Source: Erwinia sp. 198
Lineage (GTDB): Bacteria > Pseudomonadota > Gammaproteobacteria > Enterobacterales > Enterobacteriaceae
Length of the DNA stretch: 64,000 nt
Reading direction: 5' to 3'
NCBI RefSeq assembly: GCF_003937915.1
Contig: NZ_RHUM01000003.1
Coordinates: 71,985 to 135,984 of the forward strand
Part shown: positions 1 to 8,167 of the stretch, piece after piece
Numbering within the stretch: position 1 is the stretch's first letter
Layout: every line of letters begins with the position of its first letter
The notes under the pieces: generated by a model
Databases searched by the model: none
Told to the model about the DNA's origin: nothing
Seen by the model: only the letters and a program-made list of their open reading frames with translations
Made by a program: the position numbers and the translations under genes

Positions 1-521
1 GTGCCCGCCGCGTCGGACATATCGCTGGCGAAATCGCCGGTCATCCGCCAGCGTAGATAATCCTTCGGCAGCAGAACATGCGCTATCTGATTAAAGATCG
101 CCGGCTCATGCTCTTTTACCCACAGCAGCTTTGGCGCGGTGAAGCCCGGCATCATCAGATTGCCGGTGATCTTTCGCGCATCCGGTACGCTTGCCTCCAG
201 CTGCTGGCAGGCCCGCGCGCTGCGGCCGTCGTTCCACAAAATAGCGGGCCGCAGCACCTCCTGCTGTCGTCCCATCAGCACGGCGCCGTGCATTTGCCCG
301 GTCAGCCCGACAGCCCGAACCGCCTTCAGCGACCGCTGTGCGGCCAGCGCCAGCATCACCCGATCGGTGGCCTGCCACCATGCCTGCGGATCCTGCTCCG
401 ACCACAAAGGATGAGGCCGTGAGACGGTCAGCTTCTCCGTGTGGCTGGCCAGTACCGCGTTGTTTTCGTCCAGCAATACGGCTTTTACGCCGGACGTACC
501 CAGATCGATTCCTATATACAT
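1..521 (-). CDS. xylB: Xylulokinase, N-terminal part (cut by window edge)
   Basis: FGGY-family sugar kinase that phosphorylates D-xylulose to xylulose 5-phosphate, the second step of xylose catabolism in the cytoplasm. The visible 173 codons start at the ATG at 521 and read MYIGIDLGTSGVKAVLLDE, the ATP-binding phosphate-1 motif of the family. GLTGQMHG and AILWNDGR follow, typical of XylB substrate contacts. The frame stays open to base 1, so about two thirds of the usual ~485-residue protein lies outside the window. It follows xylA by 33 nt on the same strand, so the two form a xylAB operon. Confidence 0.93.
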   Translation of the reverse strand, partial: MYIGIDLGTSGVKAVLLDENNAVLASHTEKLTVSRPHPLWSEQDPQAWWQATDRVMLALAAQRSLKAVRAVGLTGQMHGAVLMGRQQEVLRPAILWNDGRSARACQQLEASVPDARKITGNLMMPGFTAPKLLWVKEHEPAIFNQIAHVLLPKDYLRWRMTGDFASDMSDAAG

Positions 522-554
522 GCGTCGCTTCCTCTGGCGTGAGGCTAAAAGACA

Positions 555-1874
555 CTAGCGGTAGAGCGCCTGGTTGACAATATTTTCCAGCCGCTCCTGA
601 TGGCCGCTATGGTGCTCCGGAAAGAACGCTGATTTTTCCGTATAGCGCGCCAGCTCCTGCAAAGAGTATTTCCCGGCAAGAATGTCCTGGCCCAGCGGGC
701 CCTTCCAGCCCGCGTAGCGTGCTTCGCGAGCCTGTTCAAGCCGTCCTTCTTCGATCAGACGAGCGGCAATCCGCAGGCCCTGTGCCATCACATCCATCCC
801 GCCAATATGGCCGTAGAACAGATCGTAAGGATCGGTGCTCTGACGACGAACTTTGGCATCGAAGTTCAGCCCGCCCGTGGTGAAGCCGCCCGCTTTCAGG
901 ATCTCATACATAATCAGCGCGTTTTCCTCCACGCTGTTCGGGAACTGATCGGTATCCCAGCCCAGCTGCAAATCACCCCGATTGGCATCCACAGAGCCAA
1001 AAATGCCCAGCGCTGCCGCCGTGGCAATTTCATGCTGGAAGGAGTGCCCGGCCAGCGTCGCGTGGTTAGCCTCTACGTTGACCTTAATTTCGTTTTCCAG
1101 CCCGAACTCCTTCAGGAAGCCATAAACGGTTGCCACATCATAATCATACTGGTGTTTGGTCGGCTCCTGCGGCTTTGGCTCGATGAGCAAGGTGCCGGTA
1201 AAACCGATGCGATGCTTGTTCTCCACCACCATCTGCATAAACCGGCCAATCTGCGCTCGTTCCTGTTTAAGATCGGTATTTAACAGGGTTTCATACCCTT
1301 CACGACCGCCCCACAACACATAATTTTCACCGCCCAGCTTTTGCGTGGCGGCCATTGCCGCATTAACCTGCAAAGCGGCCCAGGCAAAGATTTCCGGGTC
1401 CGGACTGGTCGCCGCGCCCGCACCGTAGCGTGGATGGGTAAAACAGTTCGCCGTGCCCCACAGCAATTTCACCCCGGTCTGCTGCTGTTTTTCCGCCAGG
1501 ATATCCGTCATCACCGCAAAGTTATGCAGATAGTCTTTGACGGAATGGCCCTGCGGCGCCACATCGGCATCGTGAAAGCAGTAAAACGGCACGTTGAGCT
1601 TATCGAAAAACTCAAAGGCGATGTCCGCTTTCGCTTTCGCCTGTTCCAGCTCGTCACCGCCCTTAAACCAGGGCCGATCGAAAGCGCCCGTGCCGAACAT
1701 ATCGGTGCCGGCCCAGCAGAAGGTGTGCCAGTAGCAGGCGGCAAACCGCAGGTGTTCTTTCATGGTTTTACCCAGAATGACTTCATCCGGATTATAAAAA
1801 TGAAAGGCCAAATCGTTCTGGCTGTCGCTGCCTTCATAAGCAATTTTGGTAATACGGTCGAAATAGTCTGCCAT
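555..1874 (-). CDS. xylA: Xylose isomerase
   Basis: Interconverts D-xylose and D-xylulose; a cytoplasmic, divalent-metal-dependent TIM-barrel enzyme. The protein has the expected length (439 residues; the E. coli enzyme has 440). It carries family blocks such as [36 protein letters not shown] and [16 protein letters not shown], which contain the metal-binding Glu, Asp and His residues. Two ATGs are possible, at 1880 and 1874. The Shine-Dalgarno AAGGA lies only 2 nt before the first but 8 nt before the second, so the start at 1874 (MADYFDRI) is chosen. First gene of xylAB; probably activated by XylR and CRP from the shared upstream region. Confidence 0.96.
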   Translation of the reverse strand: MADYFDRITKIAYEGSDSQNDLAFHFYNPDEVILGKTMKEHLRFAACYWHTFCWAGTDMFGTGAFDRPWFKGGDELEQAKAKADIAFEFFDKLNVPFYCFHDADVAPQGHSVKDYLHNFAVMTDILAEKQQQTGVKLLWGTANCFTHPRYGAGAATSPDPEIFAWAALQVNAAMAATQKLGGENYVLWGGREGYETLLNTDLKQERAQIGRFMQMVVENKHRIGFTGTLLIEPKPQEPTKHQYDYDVATVYGFLKEFGLENEIKVNVEANHATLAGHSFQHEIATAAALGIFGSVDANRGDLQLGWDTDQFPNSVEENALIMYEILKAGGFTTGGLNFDAKVRRQSTDPYDLFYGHIGGMDVMAQGLRIAARLIEEGRLEQAREARYAGWKGPLGQDILAGKYSLQELARYTEKSAFFPEHHSGHQERLENIVNQALYR

Positions 1875-1989
1875 GGTCATTATCCTTAAAGAGATATTCA
1901 GGAATTAGCGGGAACCCCATCACTATGCAAACAACAAAGCGCGACACTCAATTATAAAATTTCACAAAGCGGCACTGTAATATCCCAAC

Positions 1990-2005
1990 CATGACCTTAG
2001 TCACA
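1990..2005. promoter_or_regulatory. Possible CRP site in the xylA-xylE intergenic region
   Basis: CATGACCTTAGTCACA has a perfect right half-site (TCACA) and a partly conserved left half (TGA) at the 6-bp spacing of the CRP consensus. Catabolite control is expected for xylose genes. The 360-nt gap between the divergent xylA and xylE must hold both promoters. The match is only moderate. Confidence 0.4.
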
Positions 2006-2071
2006 AAGTTGCTACCGGCGTGAACGAAGACACCCGTGATCCCTCTCATAAAAAGCAAAACGGGCATAGCG

Positions 2072-2089
2072 ATTACAAAAAATTGTAAT
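2072..2089. promoter_or_regulatory. Perfect palindrome between xylA and xylE
   Basis: ATTACAA-AAAA-TTGTAAT is a perfect 7-bp inverted repeat with a 4-bp centre, about 200 nt upstream of xylA and 145 nt upstream of xylE. Its position and symmetry suit an operator. The sequence was not matched to a known XylR site. Confidence 0.35.
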
Positions 2090-2234
2090 TTCTTTGGCAA
2101 GTCAGGGAGATTATGTTTACCTCGCGACATAGGGAGTTCAAAAAATAAACGCGTGAAAGTTTATAAAAAGCATCCGTCTTACCTCCAAATATAAACGCGT
2201 TTTATCCTGTTCCTTTCTACCCAAGAGGTTTGTT

Positions 2235-3725
2235 ATGGCAATAGCATCCGAGATGAAAGCCAACAATCGTTATATAATCTCTGTCACGCTGGTGGCGACA
2301 TTAGGCGGATTATTATTTGGTTATGATACGGCGGTGATCTCCGGCACCGTTTCCTCACTGGATAAAGTCTTTATTTCGCCCAGAGGATTAAGCGAGTCGG
2401 CGGCCAATTCCCTGCTGGGCTTTTGCGTCGCCAGCGCGCTGATCGGCTGTATTATCGGCGGCGTACTGGGCGGCCCGTTAAGCGCCCGCTTTGGCAGAAA
2501 GAAAACGCTGCTGGTGGCTGCCGTGCTGTTCTTTTTATCGGCGCTGGGTTCAGCTTTCCCTGAAATCGGCCACCGCGCCGTTGGTACTGACAGCGGCGTG
2601 CCTTATTATCTGTCGGGCTATCTCAGCGAATTTGTGATCTACCGTATCGTCGGCGGGATTGGCGTAGGCCTGGCCTCTATGGTTTCCCCTATGTATATTG
2701 CGGAAATTACGCCGGCGAAAATTCGTGGCCGTATGGTTGCCTGTAATCAGTTCGCTATTATTTTAGGGCAGCTGTTAGTTTATTGCGTGAATTACAGCAT
2801 TGCGCTGTCCGGCAATGCCGACTGGCTGGATACGATGGGATGGCGGCTCATGTTTCTTTCCGGCGCCATTCCTTCTTTATTATTTTTCATTTTATTATTT
2901 GCCGTCCCGGAAAGTCCGCGCTGGCTGGCAGCCAAAGGTATGAATGATAAAGCCGCTGCCATTCTGGAGAAGCTTTTTGGTAAAGCGCAAAGCCAGAAAG
3001 AGCTACAGAATATTTTACAGTCGGTTAATACCCGTACCAGAAAAAGCGCTCCGCTGTTTTCTTTTGGCGCTGGCGTCATTGTTATTGGCATTATGCTTTC
3101 CGTTTTTCAGCAGTTCGTTGGTATTAATGTGGTTTTATATTATGCGCCGGAGGTCTTTCGCTCTGTTGGCTCCAGTACGGATGTTGCTCTGTTACAAACT
3201 ATCATTGTGGGCGTCATTAATTTAATTTTTACCACTATTGCCATTATGACGGTGGATAATTTTGGCCGTAAGCCGCTACAAATTATCGGCGCGCTGGGCA
3301 TGGCGATCGGCATGTTTACGCTCGGCACCGCTTTCTACAGCAAAATGTCCGGCGTGGTGGCGCTGGGCGCAATGCTGTTTTACGTGGCGTCCTTTGCCAT
3401 CTCGTGGGGGCCGGTCTGCTGGGTGCTGTTGGCGGAAATTTTCCCCAACCGCATCCGCAGTAAAGCGATGTCGCTGGCCGTGGCGGCGCAGTGGGTGGCA
3501 AACTATCTGGTTTCCTGGACCTTCCCGATGATGGATAAAAACAGCACGCTCAATGCGCATTTCAACAACGGTTTCGCCTACTGGCTGTATGGCGTGATGG
3601 GGCTGCTGGCGGCGCTGTTTATGTGGAAGTTCGTGCCGGAAACCAAAGGCAAATCGCTGGAAGAGCTGGAATCCCAATGGAAAAAATCCGCTTCAGCCGG
3701 GCTGAGTGAGAAACTGGCGGACTGA
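2235..3725 (+). CDS. xylE: D-xylose:H+ symporter
   Basis: Major facilitator sugar porter that imports xylose with a proton across the inner membrane. The 496 residues (E. coli XylE has 491) contain TM1 with GGLLFGYDTAVISG, the loop 2-3 motif ARFGRKK, PESPRWL after TM6, QQFVGINVVLYYAPEVF in TM7, FGRKPLQ in loop 8-9 and PETKGKSLEELE at the C-terminus, all diagnostic of XylE/GLUT-type porters. The start is supported by AAGAGG 7 nt upstream of the ATG. It is divergent from xylAB and presumably co-regulated. In E. coli xylE is not linked to xylAB, so this arrangement is local. Confidence 0.95.
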   Translation: MAIASEMKANNRYIISVTLVATLGGLLFGYDTAVISGTVSSLDKVFISPRGLSESAANSLLGFCVASALIGCIIGGVLGGPLSARFGRKKTLLVAAVLFFLSALGSAFPEIGHRAVGTDSGVPYYLSGYLSEFVIYRIVGGIGVGLASMVSPMYIAEITPAKIRGRMVACNQFAIILGQLLVYCVNYSIALSGNADWLDTMGWRLMFLSGAIPSLLFFILLFAVPESPRWLAAKGMNDKAAAILEKLFGKAQSQKELQNILQSVNTRTRKSAPLFSFGAGVIVIGIMLSVFQQFVGINVVLYYAPEVFRSVGSSTDVALLQTIIVGVINLIFTTIAIMTVDNFGRKPLQIIGALGMAIGMFTLGTAFYSKMSGVVALGAMLFYVASFAISWGPVCWVLLAEIFPNRIRSKAMSLAVAAQWVANYLVSWTFPMMDKNSTLNAHFNNGFAYWLYGVMGLLAALFMWKFVPETKGKSLEELESQWKKSASAGLSEKLAD

Positions 3726-3750
3726 TGCGGTTGCCGGAACAGGCCATCGC

Positions 3751-4179
3751 TTAAGGCTTTGTCGGCGGTTTTTCACCGGCGCGGCGTCGGTGAAAAACCG
3801 ATTTGGCAAGCCTGCCGGCAAAAGCAGGCTTTCCGTTCAGTACGGGTTCGGTAAGCGGCGAGCCGGTAACCGTCACCGCCTCCAGCAGCTGTCGGCACAG
3901 CCTGTCACCCTCTACGCTCTCGTTAAAAACAGACAATGAATAAGCCGCGCGGGCAACGTAGCCGGACGGCGGCAGCGCCAGTTTATCGCCCGGATAAGCC
4001 AGCTGTACGCAATAAGTTTGCGCATCCCGGGTAATTTCCGGCCCTGGCAGCGTAACCCCATCCGCCGTCATATCGAATTCCGGATATTTAAAGTTAATCG
4101 CCGCATTGAGATTTTTTTTCGGCACGACGGCATCGCCGCAGGCAATCCTGCCCGCAATCAATCCGGGCGCTATTCCCAT
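3751..4179 (-). CDS. Uncharacterised protein
   Basis: Not recognised. The open frame of 142 codons reads like coding sequence (normal codon mix, segments such as MTADGVTLPGPEITRDAQTY and GYVARAAYSLSVFNES). It shows no signal peptide, membrane span or motif that I can assign. The upstream part may be missing, because it abuts a decayed alpha/beta-hydrolase fragment on the other strand. The last ~20 codons run through the hairpin behind xylE and give a basic tail, so the true C-terminus may be altered. It could be the remaining part of a longer gene. Confidence 0.4.
   Translation of the reverse strand: MGIAPGLIAGRIACGDAVVPKKNLNAAINFKYPEFDMTADGVTLPGPEITRDAQTYCVQLAYPGDKLALPPSGYVARAAYSLSVFNESVEGDRLCRQLLEAVTVTGSPLTEPVLNGKPAFAGRLAKSVFHRRRAGEKPPTKP
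3767..3799. terminator. Perfect 12-bp hairpin after xylE
   Basis: GGTTTTTCACCG pairs perfectly with CGGTGAAAAACC around a 9-nt loop, 42 nt after the xylE stop. No T-run follows on the plus strand, so intrinsic termination is uncertain. It could instead stabilise the mRNA 3' end. It lies inside the 3' end of the minus-strand frame that ends at 3751. Confidence 0.45.
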
Positions 4180-4197
4180 CGCAAGCGTGGCAACGTT

Positions 4198-4479
4198 AAG
4201 GGAAGCGTTTTACGCGATCCGCCTTCTGCAGCCGCCTGCCTAAACCAGCTGGGCGCGATGGCGCACCTGATACGACAGCCGCCGTTTTTCTCCACTGTCC
4301 CCTGTCTTTCCATCTATGCCCTGCAGGATCTGGTTATCAGGCCGGCCTACAGCCTTAAATCCGGCGAGGCCGACAATATTGAAATGAAAGCTGTTGCAGG
4401 CGGCCACCTCTTTTTATATGAAAATCCCGCCGAGGTTTTCAGGCTCATCAGCACCTGGCTGGAGACGCGCAGAAGATAG
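4198..4479 (+). pseudogene. Alpha/beta-hydrolase or thioesterase, C-terminal remnant
   Basis: The last ~90 codons before the TAG at 4477-4479 resemble the end of an alpha/beta-hydrolase or GrsT-type thioesterase. VPCLSIYALQDLVIRP looks like the strand and loop with the acidic catalytic residue, AVAGGHLFLYENP like the loop with the catalytic His, and RLISTWLE like the last helix. No nucleophile elbow (GxSxG) or N-terminal half is found upstream on this strand. I therefore read it as the 3' remnant of a deleted gene. The family call rests on motif resemblance only. Confidence 0.42.
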
Positions 4480-4502
4480 ATATTTTTGGGGTCGCCGCCT
4501 TT

Positions 4503-5732
4503 TTACAGCTGGCGAACAGCGCGTATCCGGCTGGTGACAGCGGTCGCTATCATTACCGCGACGGCACACACCCACAAAACCCTGGCGTTGCCAAAGTGCA
4601 TCACCAGCGGCCCGGCGGCCAGCTCGCCAACGGGGATAGCGACAAACGATCCCATAGCGTCATAAGCGTAAACGCGCGCCAGCTTGTCACGCGGAATATG
4701 CGTTTGTAGCGCATGCGCCCAGACCACGCCAAACTGCCCGAATCCCATGCCCGCCAGGCAAAACCCGCCCATCAATGCCAGCGCCGTCGCGCCGGTCGCC
4801 AGTTGCAAAACAGGAACGGCACAAAGCGCCACCAGCATGACGCCGATAAACATCGCGCGCTGTGGTCGCCAGCGCAGCGCGACGCACGAGCCGAGGATCA
4901 GTCCGATGCTTTGCGCGGCAATCATCATGCCCCAGCGGGTGCGGCCAAAAGAGGCGTCGGCGATAACCGGCCCCAGTACCATGACCATGCCGGTAAAAGC
5001 GGCGTTCACCACCGCAAACTGCGCCACCACCGCCCAGACCCAGGCGCGCGCCGTAAACTCGCGCCAGCCGTCGCGCAGATCCAGCCAGAGATTACCCGGC
5101 GCATCGACAGGCTGATAGCTAATACGGATGAACAGATAGCGCGGCGCAGCGGCAGCGAACCCCAACGCATCGACAGCAAGCCCCCAGCCCGGCCCGACCG
5201 CGCTGGTCAGCACGCCGCCGAACGACGCGCCAAGCACCGTCCCGATATAGATGCCGACCTGAATAAAGGCGTTAGCCTGACGCAGCGTTGGCGGGGGGAC
5301 GGTTTGCGGTACAAGTGCTGAGGAGGCAGGCAGCGCAATACCGGCCGCCGCGCCGTTCACCGTGCCGAGCAGAACCAGCAGCGGGATAGTCGCCATCCCT
5401 TCCAGCACCAGCCATGCCACCACGCCCTGCGACAAAGCAGCCACGGCAGAGGAGGAAAAAAGCACCAGGCTGCGCGAATAGCGATCCGCCAGCACGCCGC
5501 CGAACAGCAGAAAGGCAACGTTGAAAATAGAGCGCGCCGCCACCACCAGGCCCAAATCCGCTGCGGAGCCGCCCATATCCAGCACGGCGAAAGCCAGCGC
5601 AACGGGCGCAATGCTGTTGCCCAGTACGGTAAGGAAACGGGCCAGAAAAAGATTTCTGAACGGCGCATAGCGGAACGCATGTTGTCGGTGCGGGAGTGCG
5701 GCTTTAGCGTTCACACCAACCTTCCTGCGCAC
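4503..5732 (-). CDS. MFS transporter
   Basis: Inner-membrane major facilitator protein of 409 residues with about 12 hydrophobic segments. FGGVLADRYSRSLVLF is the loop 2-3 signature of the family. Composition resembles the EntS/TetV-like drug and siderophore exporters (Ala-, Gly- and Val-rich helices, short N-terminal cytoplasmic tail). The substrate cannot be told from sequence or neighbours. It is monocistronic, flanked by the hydrolase remnant and, 218 nt away, a toxin-antitoxin pair. The Met at 5732 gives a Lys/Arg-rich N-terminus; internal starts are possible. Confidence 0.8.
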   Translation of the reverse strand: MRRKVGVNAKAALPHRQHAFRYAPFRNLFLARFLTVLGNSIAPVALAFAVLDMGGSAADLGLVVAARSIFNVAFLLFGGVLADRYSRSLVLFSSSAVAALSQGVVAWLVLEGMATIPLLVLLGTVNGAAAGIALPASSALVPQTVPPPTLRQANAFIQVGIYIGTVLGASFGGVLTSAVGPGWGLAVDALGFAAAAPRYLFIRISYQPVDAPGNLWLDLRDGWREFTARAWVWAVVAQFAVVNAAFTGMVMVLGPVIADASFGRTRWGMMIAAQSIGLILGSCVALRWRPQRAMFIGVMLVALCAVPVLQLATGATALALMGGFCLAGMGFGQFGVVWAHALQTHIPRDKLARVYAYDAMGSFVAIPVGELAAGPLVMHFGNARVLWVCAVAVMIATAVTSRIRAVRQL

Positions 5733-5950
5733 CGCCCTGAGAATGATTCCGGCTCAGGCACGGACTGGTGCGATCCCCGCCTCTCCGTGCGCAGCCTTGA
5801 TACGGGCTGTGGTTTGACGCCGTGCGCCCCGTGGTTTTTCTGCTCATGCCGCCGGCTATCGCCTCCCTGCTTTTGCCTTTAACCCTGAAAAAAGAGGGTA
5901 AAATAATAACGGCTGGCTGGCCCGTTGCCTACGTCCTTTTACCTGCGGCC

Positions 5951-6250
5951 TTACACCTTGAATCCATAGTGCGAGCCGTCCGGCAGCTCAATATTCAGCT
6001 GCAACTTGCCGCCCGCCGCTTCGATATAGCGTTTTAGCGTGGAAAGTTTGATATCGCGCCCCGGCTTTTCCATGCCCGCCACGGTAGGCTGTTTTACACC
6101 CAGCGCCTGCGCCATCTCGCTCTGGGTTTTCTGCACCCGCTCACGCAGTTCAGCAAGCTGAATATCCAACTGTATCTCTGCGGCCAGCTTTTCTGCTTCT
6201 GCCACGACATGCGGTTCTTCTTCCGCCAGCATCTGTTCTAATGTACGCAT
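5951..6250 (-). CDS. HTH antitoxin of a RelE/HigB-type pair
   Basis: XRE-type DNA-binding antitoxin of 99 residues. The N-terminal half is an acidic helical segment. The HTH lies at about residues 40-75 (VQKTQSEMAQALGVKQPTVAGME), followed by KLSTLKRYIEAAGGKLQLNIEL, the pattern of HigA2/RelB-like antitoxins in which the HTH is C-terminal. It is expected to neutralise the toxin encoded just upstream, whose 3' end it overlaps by 13 nt, and to repress the shared promoter at 6615-6644. The toxin-first order is that of higBA and Gp49-type modules. Confidence 0.85.
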   Translation of the reverse strand: MRTLEQMLAEEEPHVVAEAEKLAAEIQLDIQLAELRERVQKTQSEMAQALGVKQPTVAGMEKPGRDIKLSTLKRYIEAAGGKLQLNIELPDGSHYGFKV

Positions 6251-6600
6251 ACGTTACCTCTGGTCCTGTTCAGATAGTCAGTAAGCTCCCGATCGGCTAT
6301 CGGGATCATCACGCGATAAAAACGTTTTTCATTGCCTGTTTTGCCGCCTGCGCAAAGCAGCACGCCGGTTCTCTGTGGGTCAAAAGCGAAAAAGATCCGT
6401 ATCGGTTTGCCACGGCACTGCACGCGAAGCTCTTTCATATTGCTGTAGCGCGAACCCTGAATGCTGTCGGCCCCGGGGCGTGGCAGCTCCGGCCCTCTTG
6501 CGCGCAGCACCAGCAGCGAACCCAGCACGGCTGCCCGTTCATGATCCTGAAGCGAGCTAAACCACCAGTCAAACCTGTCCGTTGTTTTGAGCAACCACAT
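6238..6600 (-). CDS. RelE/HigB-type (Gp49-like) toxin
   Basis: Predicted ribosome-dependent mRNA interferase of 120 residues. LGSLLVLRARGPELPRPGADSIQGSRYSNMKELRV followed by IRIFFAFDPQRTGVLLCAGGKTG matches the phage-derived Gp49-like/HigB2 branch of the RelE fold, with conserved Arg and Lys in the central sheet. The start at 6600 has GGAGG 6 nt upstream. First gene of the toxin-antitoxin operon. Activity is inferred from family only. Confidence 0.85.
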   Translation of the reverse strand: MWLLKTTDRFDWWFSSLQDHERAAVLGSLLVLRARGPELPRPGADSIQGSRYSNMKELRVQCRGKPIRIFFAFDPQRTGVLLCAGGKTGNEKRFYRVMIPIADRELTDYLNRTRGNVCVH

Positions 6601-6614
6601 ATGCGGCCTCCGTT

Positions 6615-6644
6615 AATATAGCTCCAGACCTATATAGGTGTAAA
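6615..6644 (-). promoter_or_regulatory. Promoter and likely operator of the RelE/HigB-type pair
   Basis: Read on the minus strand: a -35-like TTTACA (6644-6639), an 18-nt spacer and a -10-like TATATT (6620-6615), ending 15 nt before the toxin ATG. The spacer holds the 10-bp palindrome CCTATATAGG (6629-6638) directly next to the -35. It is well placed for the antitoxin HTH to bind and shut off transcription. Confidence 0.5.
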
Positions 6645-6902
6645 ACTATAATGACGGATTTTTTTGTAAGGTGCCGCTGCCTGTTTGCTAAAACCAGAAG
6701 CGCTTTCCTGAGAAAGCGTGCACCTATGCCTTGCTTACAATGTGAATGCAGCGCAGTTCGCAAAACCGCGTATCGAAAAGCGCAGTTTTCTGCCTGTAAC
6801 GAATTCTTTTGCGGCCGATCAATAAGCGTCAGAAAGTAACTTATTAGCCTTGAGCAGCGGCTATGTTGGCTGCGCGCGATGCCAAACAGGCTAAGGGTTA
6901 AG

Positions 6903-7346
6903 ATGACAACTTTTGAAAAACGCATTCAGGTTAATTTCAGCCAGAGCCAGATGTATAACCTTGTCGCCGACGTCGCCGCTTATCCCGACTTCTTGCCCTG
7001 GTGTCGGCAGGTTGAGATCCTTGCCAGCCAACCGGAAACAAAAATGGTGCGCATCGGTTTGCGCTTTCAGCAGTTCCCTGAACTTAGCCTGACAACCCGC
7101 GCGACTTTCCATCCCCCCTCCTCGCTGCATCTGCGGCTGGTGAGCGGTTCCTTTCTGTCGCAGTTTGAGGGCAACTGGTTTTTTGAAGCCACGGGAGAAA
7201 AAACCTGTACCGTAACTTTCACAGTGAAATATCGCTTCGCTAACGGCCTGCTGCGTTTGACCCTCGCCCCTTTTTTCAGCCTGATGGTCAGAATGCTGCC
7301 GGGGATATTTATTCAGCGGGCGGAGGAAATTTATTCGCGCGCCTGA
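6903..7346 (+). CDS. RatA-like START/COQ10-domain protein
   Basis: Small single-domain protein of 147 residues of the polyketide cyclase/START superfamily, in the COQ10/RatA branch. It shows SQMYNLVADVAAYPDFLPWC at the N-terminus, where RatA has MYQLVNDVQSYPQFLPGC, and ends with IQRAEEIYSRA. RatA homologues are thought to bind ubiquinone or lipids, and RatA has been described as acting on ribosomes. It is not beside ratB and smpB here, so it is probably a divergent paralogue. The start is set at 6903 (MTTFEKRI), with AAGGG 8 nt upstream; an in-frame ATG at 6879 lacks such a site. Confidence 0.75.
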   Translation: MTTFEKRIQVNFSQSQMYNLVADVAAYPDFLPWCRQVEILASQPETKMVRIGLRFQQFPELSLTTRATFHPPSSLHLRLVSGSFLSQFEGNWFFEATGEKTCTVTFTVKYRFANGLLRLTLAPFFSLMVRMLPGIFIQRAEEIYSRA

Positions 7347-7391
7347 ATAACGTCGCCATCGACATCCGCACATTCGTCACTGCGACAAAAG

Positions 7392-7892
7392 TCAGAAAGC
7401 CCAGGCTGCCTGGATAACCATGCCATAGCCGTTGCTTCTTTTATAAACGATAAGGTTTTCCGCAGACTGCGTATCGCCATAAGCATGACAGACCGTAATC
7501 TTTTGCTTTAACGCAGGCTCCTGAATTTCCATACCGGAGCAACTATGGCGACCGCCAGCGACCCAATGGGCGGCGATTGTATAGCGGCTTTCATGGTGTG
7601 CCGTTAAGTAGATAGCCGTATACAAAGGAACGGTGACAATAACTAAAGAGAAAATAAACAGCCCTGGCAGCACTCGCAGGCCGTTACGCAGATCCTTAAC
7701 GACATTTTTAAACCTGAGCCAGCTAAACAGCACGACGGTAGCCAGCGCGGAAAGCAGGCAAAGCAGCCGCAGCGAACGCGGATTGCCCCACGTATTTTGC
7801 CAGACGATGTATTTCCATAAGCAGAACAGAAACAGCACCGCTACAAAAAAACAAGTCCATAAGAACAGCCGAGGGTAGCCATATTTTTCCAT
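7392..7892 (-). CDS. Uncharacterised inner-membrane protein
   Basis: 166 residues with three clear hydrophobic segments (about residues 8-27, 40-58 and 70-94), followed by a C-terminal soluble part of about 65 residues that contains two Cys (HSCSG and TVCHAYG). Those two Cys could form a disulfide if this part is periplasmic. No known family recognised. Convergent with the RatA-like gene 45 nt away, and 275 nt from the divergent pao operon. Confidence 0.6.
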   Translation of the reverse strand: MEKYGYPRLFLWTCFFVAVLFLFCLWKYIVWQNTWGNPRSLRLLCLLSALATVVLFSWLRFKNVVKDLRNGLRVLPGLFIFSLVIVTVPLYTAIYLTAHHESRYTIAAHWVAGGRHSCSGMEIQEPALKQKITVCHAYGDTQSAENLIVYKRSNGYGMVIQAAWAF

Positions 7893-8167
7893 GTTAATCC
7901 CTGTACAGGAAAAAGAAATGATTTACCTATCATACCATTAAACGCTAATCCCCGTACGCCGGGATCAACGATGCAGCCGGTGCGCCTGCAAACTGTCGCG
8001 TCCCCTTTTTCCCAAATCTGACTATCCTTATCTTTCCGATACGCTCCTCTAAAAAGAGCGATCGCATTCATCTTTTCAGGCGTGCCTGTATTCCGAGCAA
8101 TGAGGCAGTGTCGACATGAGTAAGCGCTGCGCACACTGTCAGTGACCTCCCCAATCTGGAGACGACA

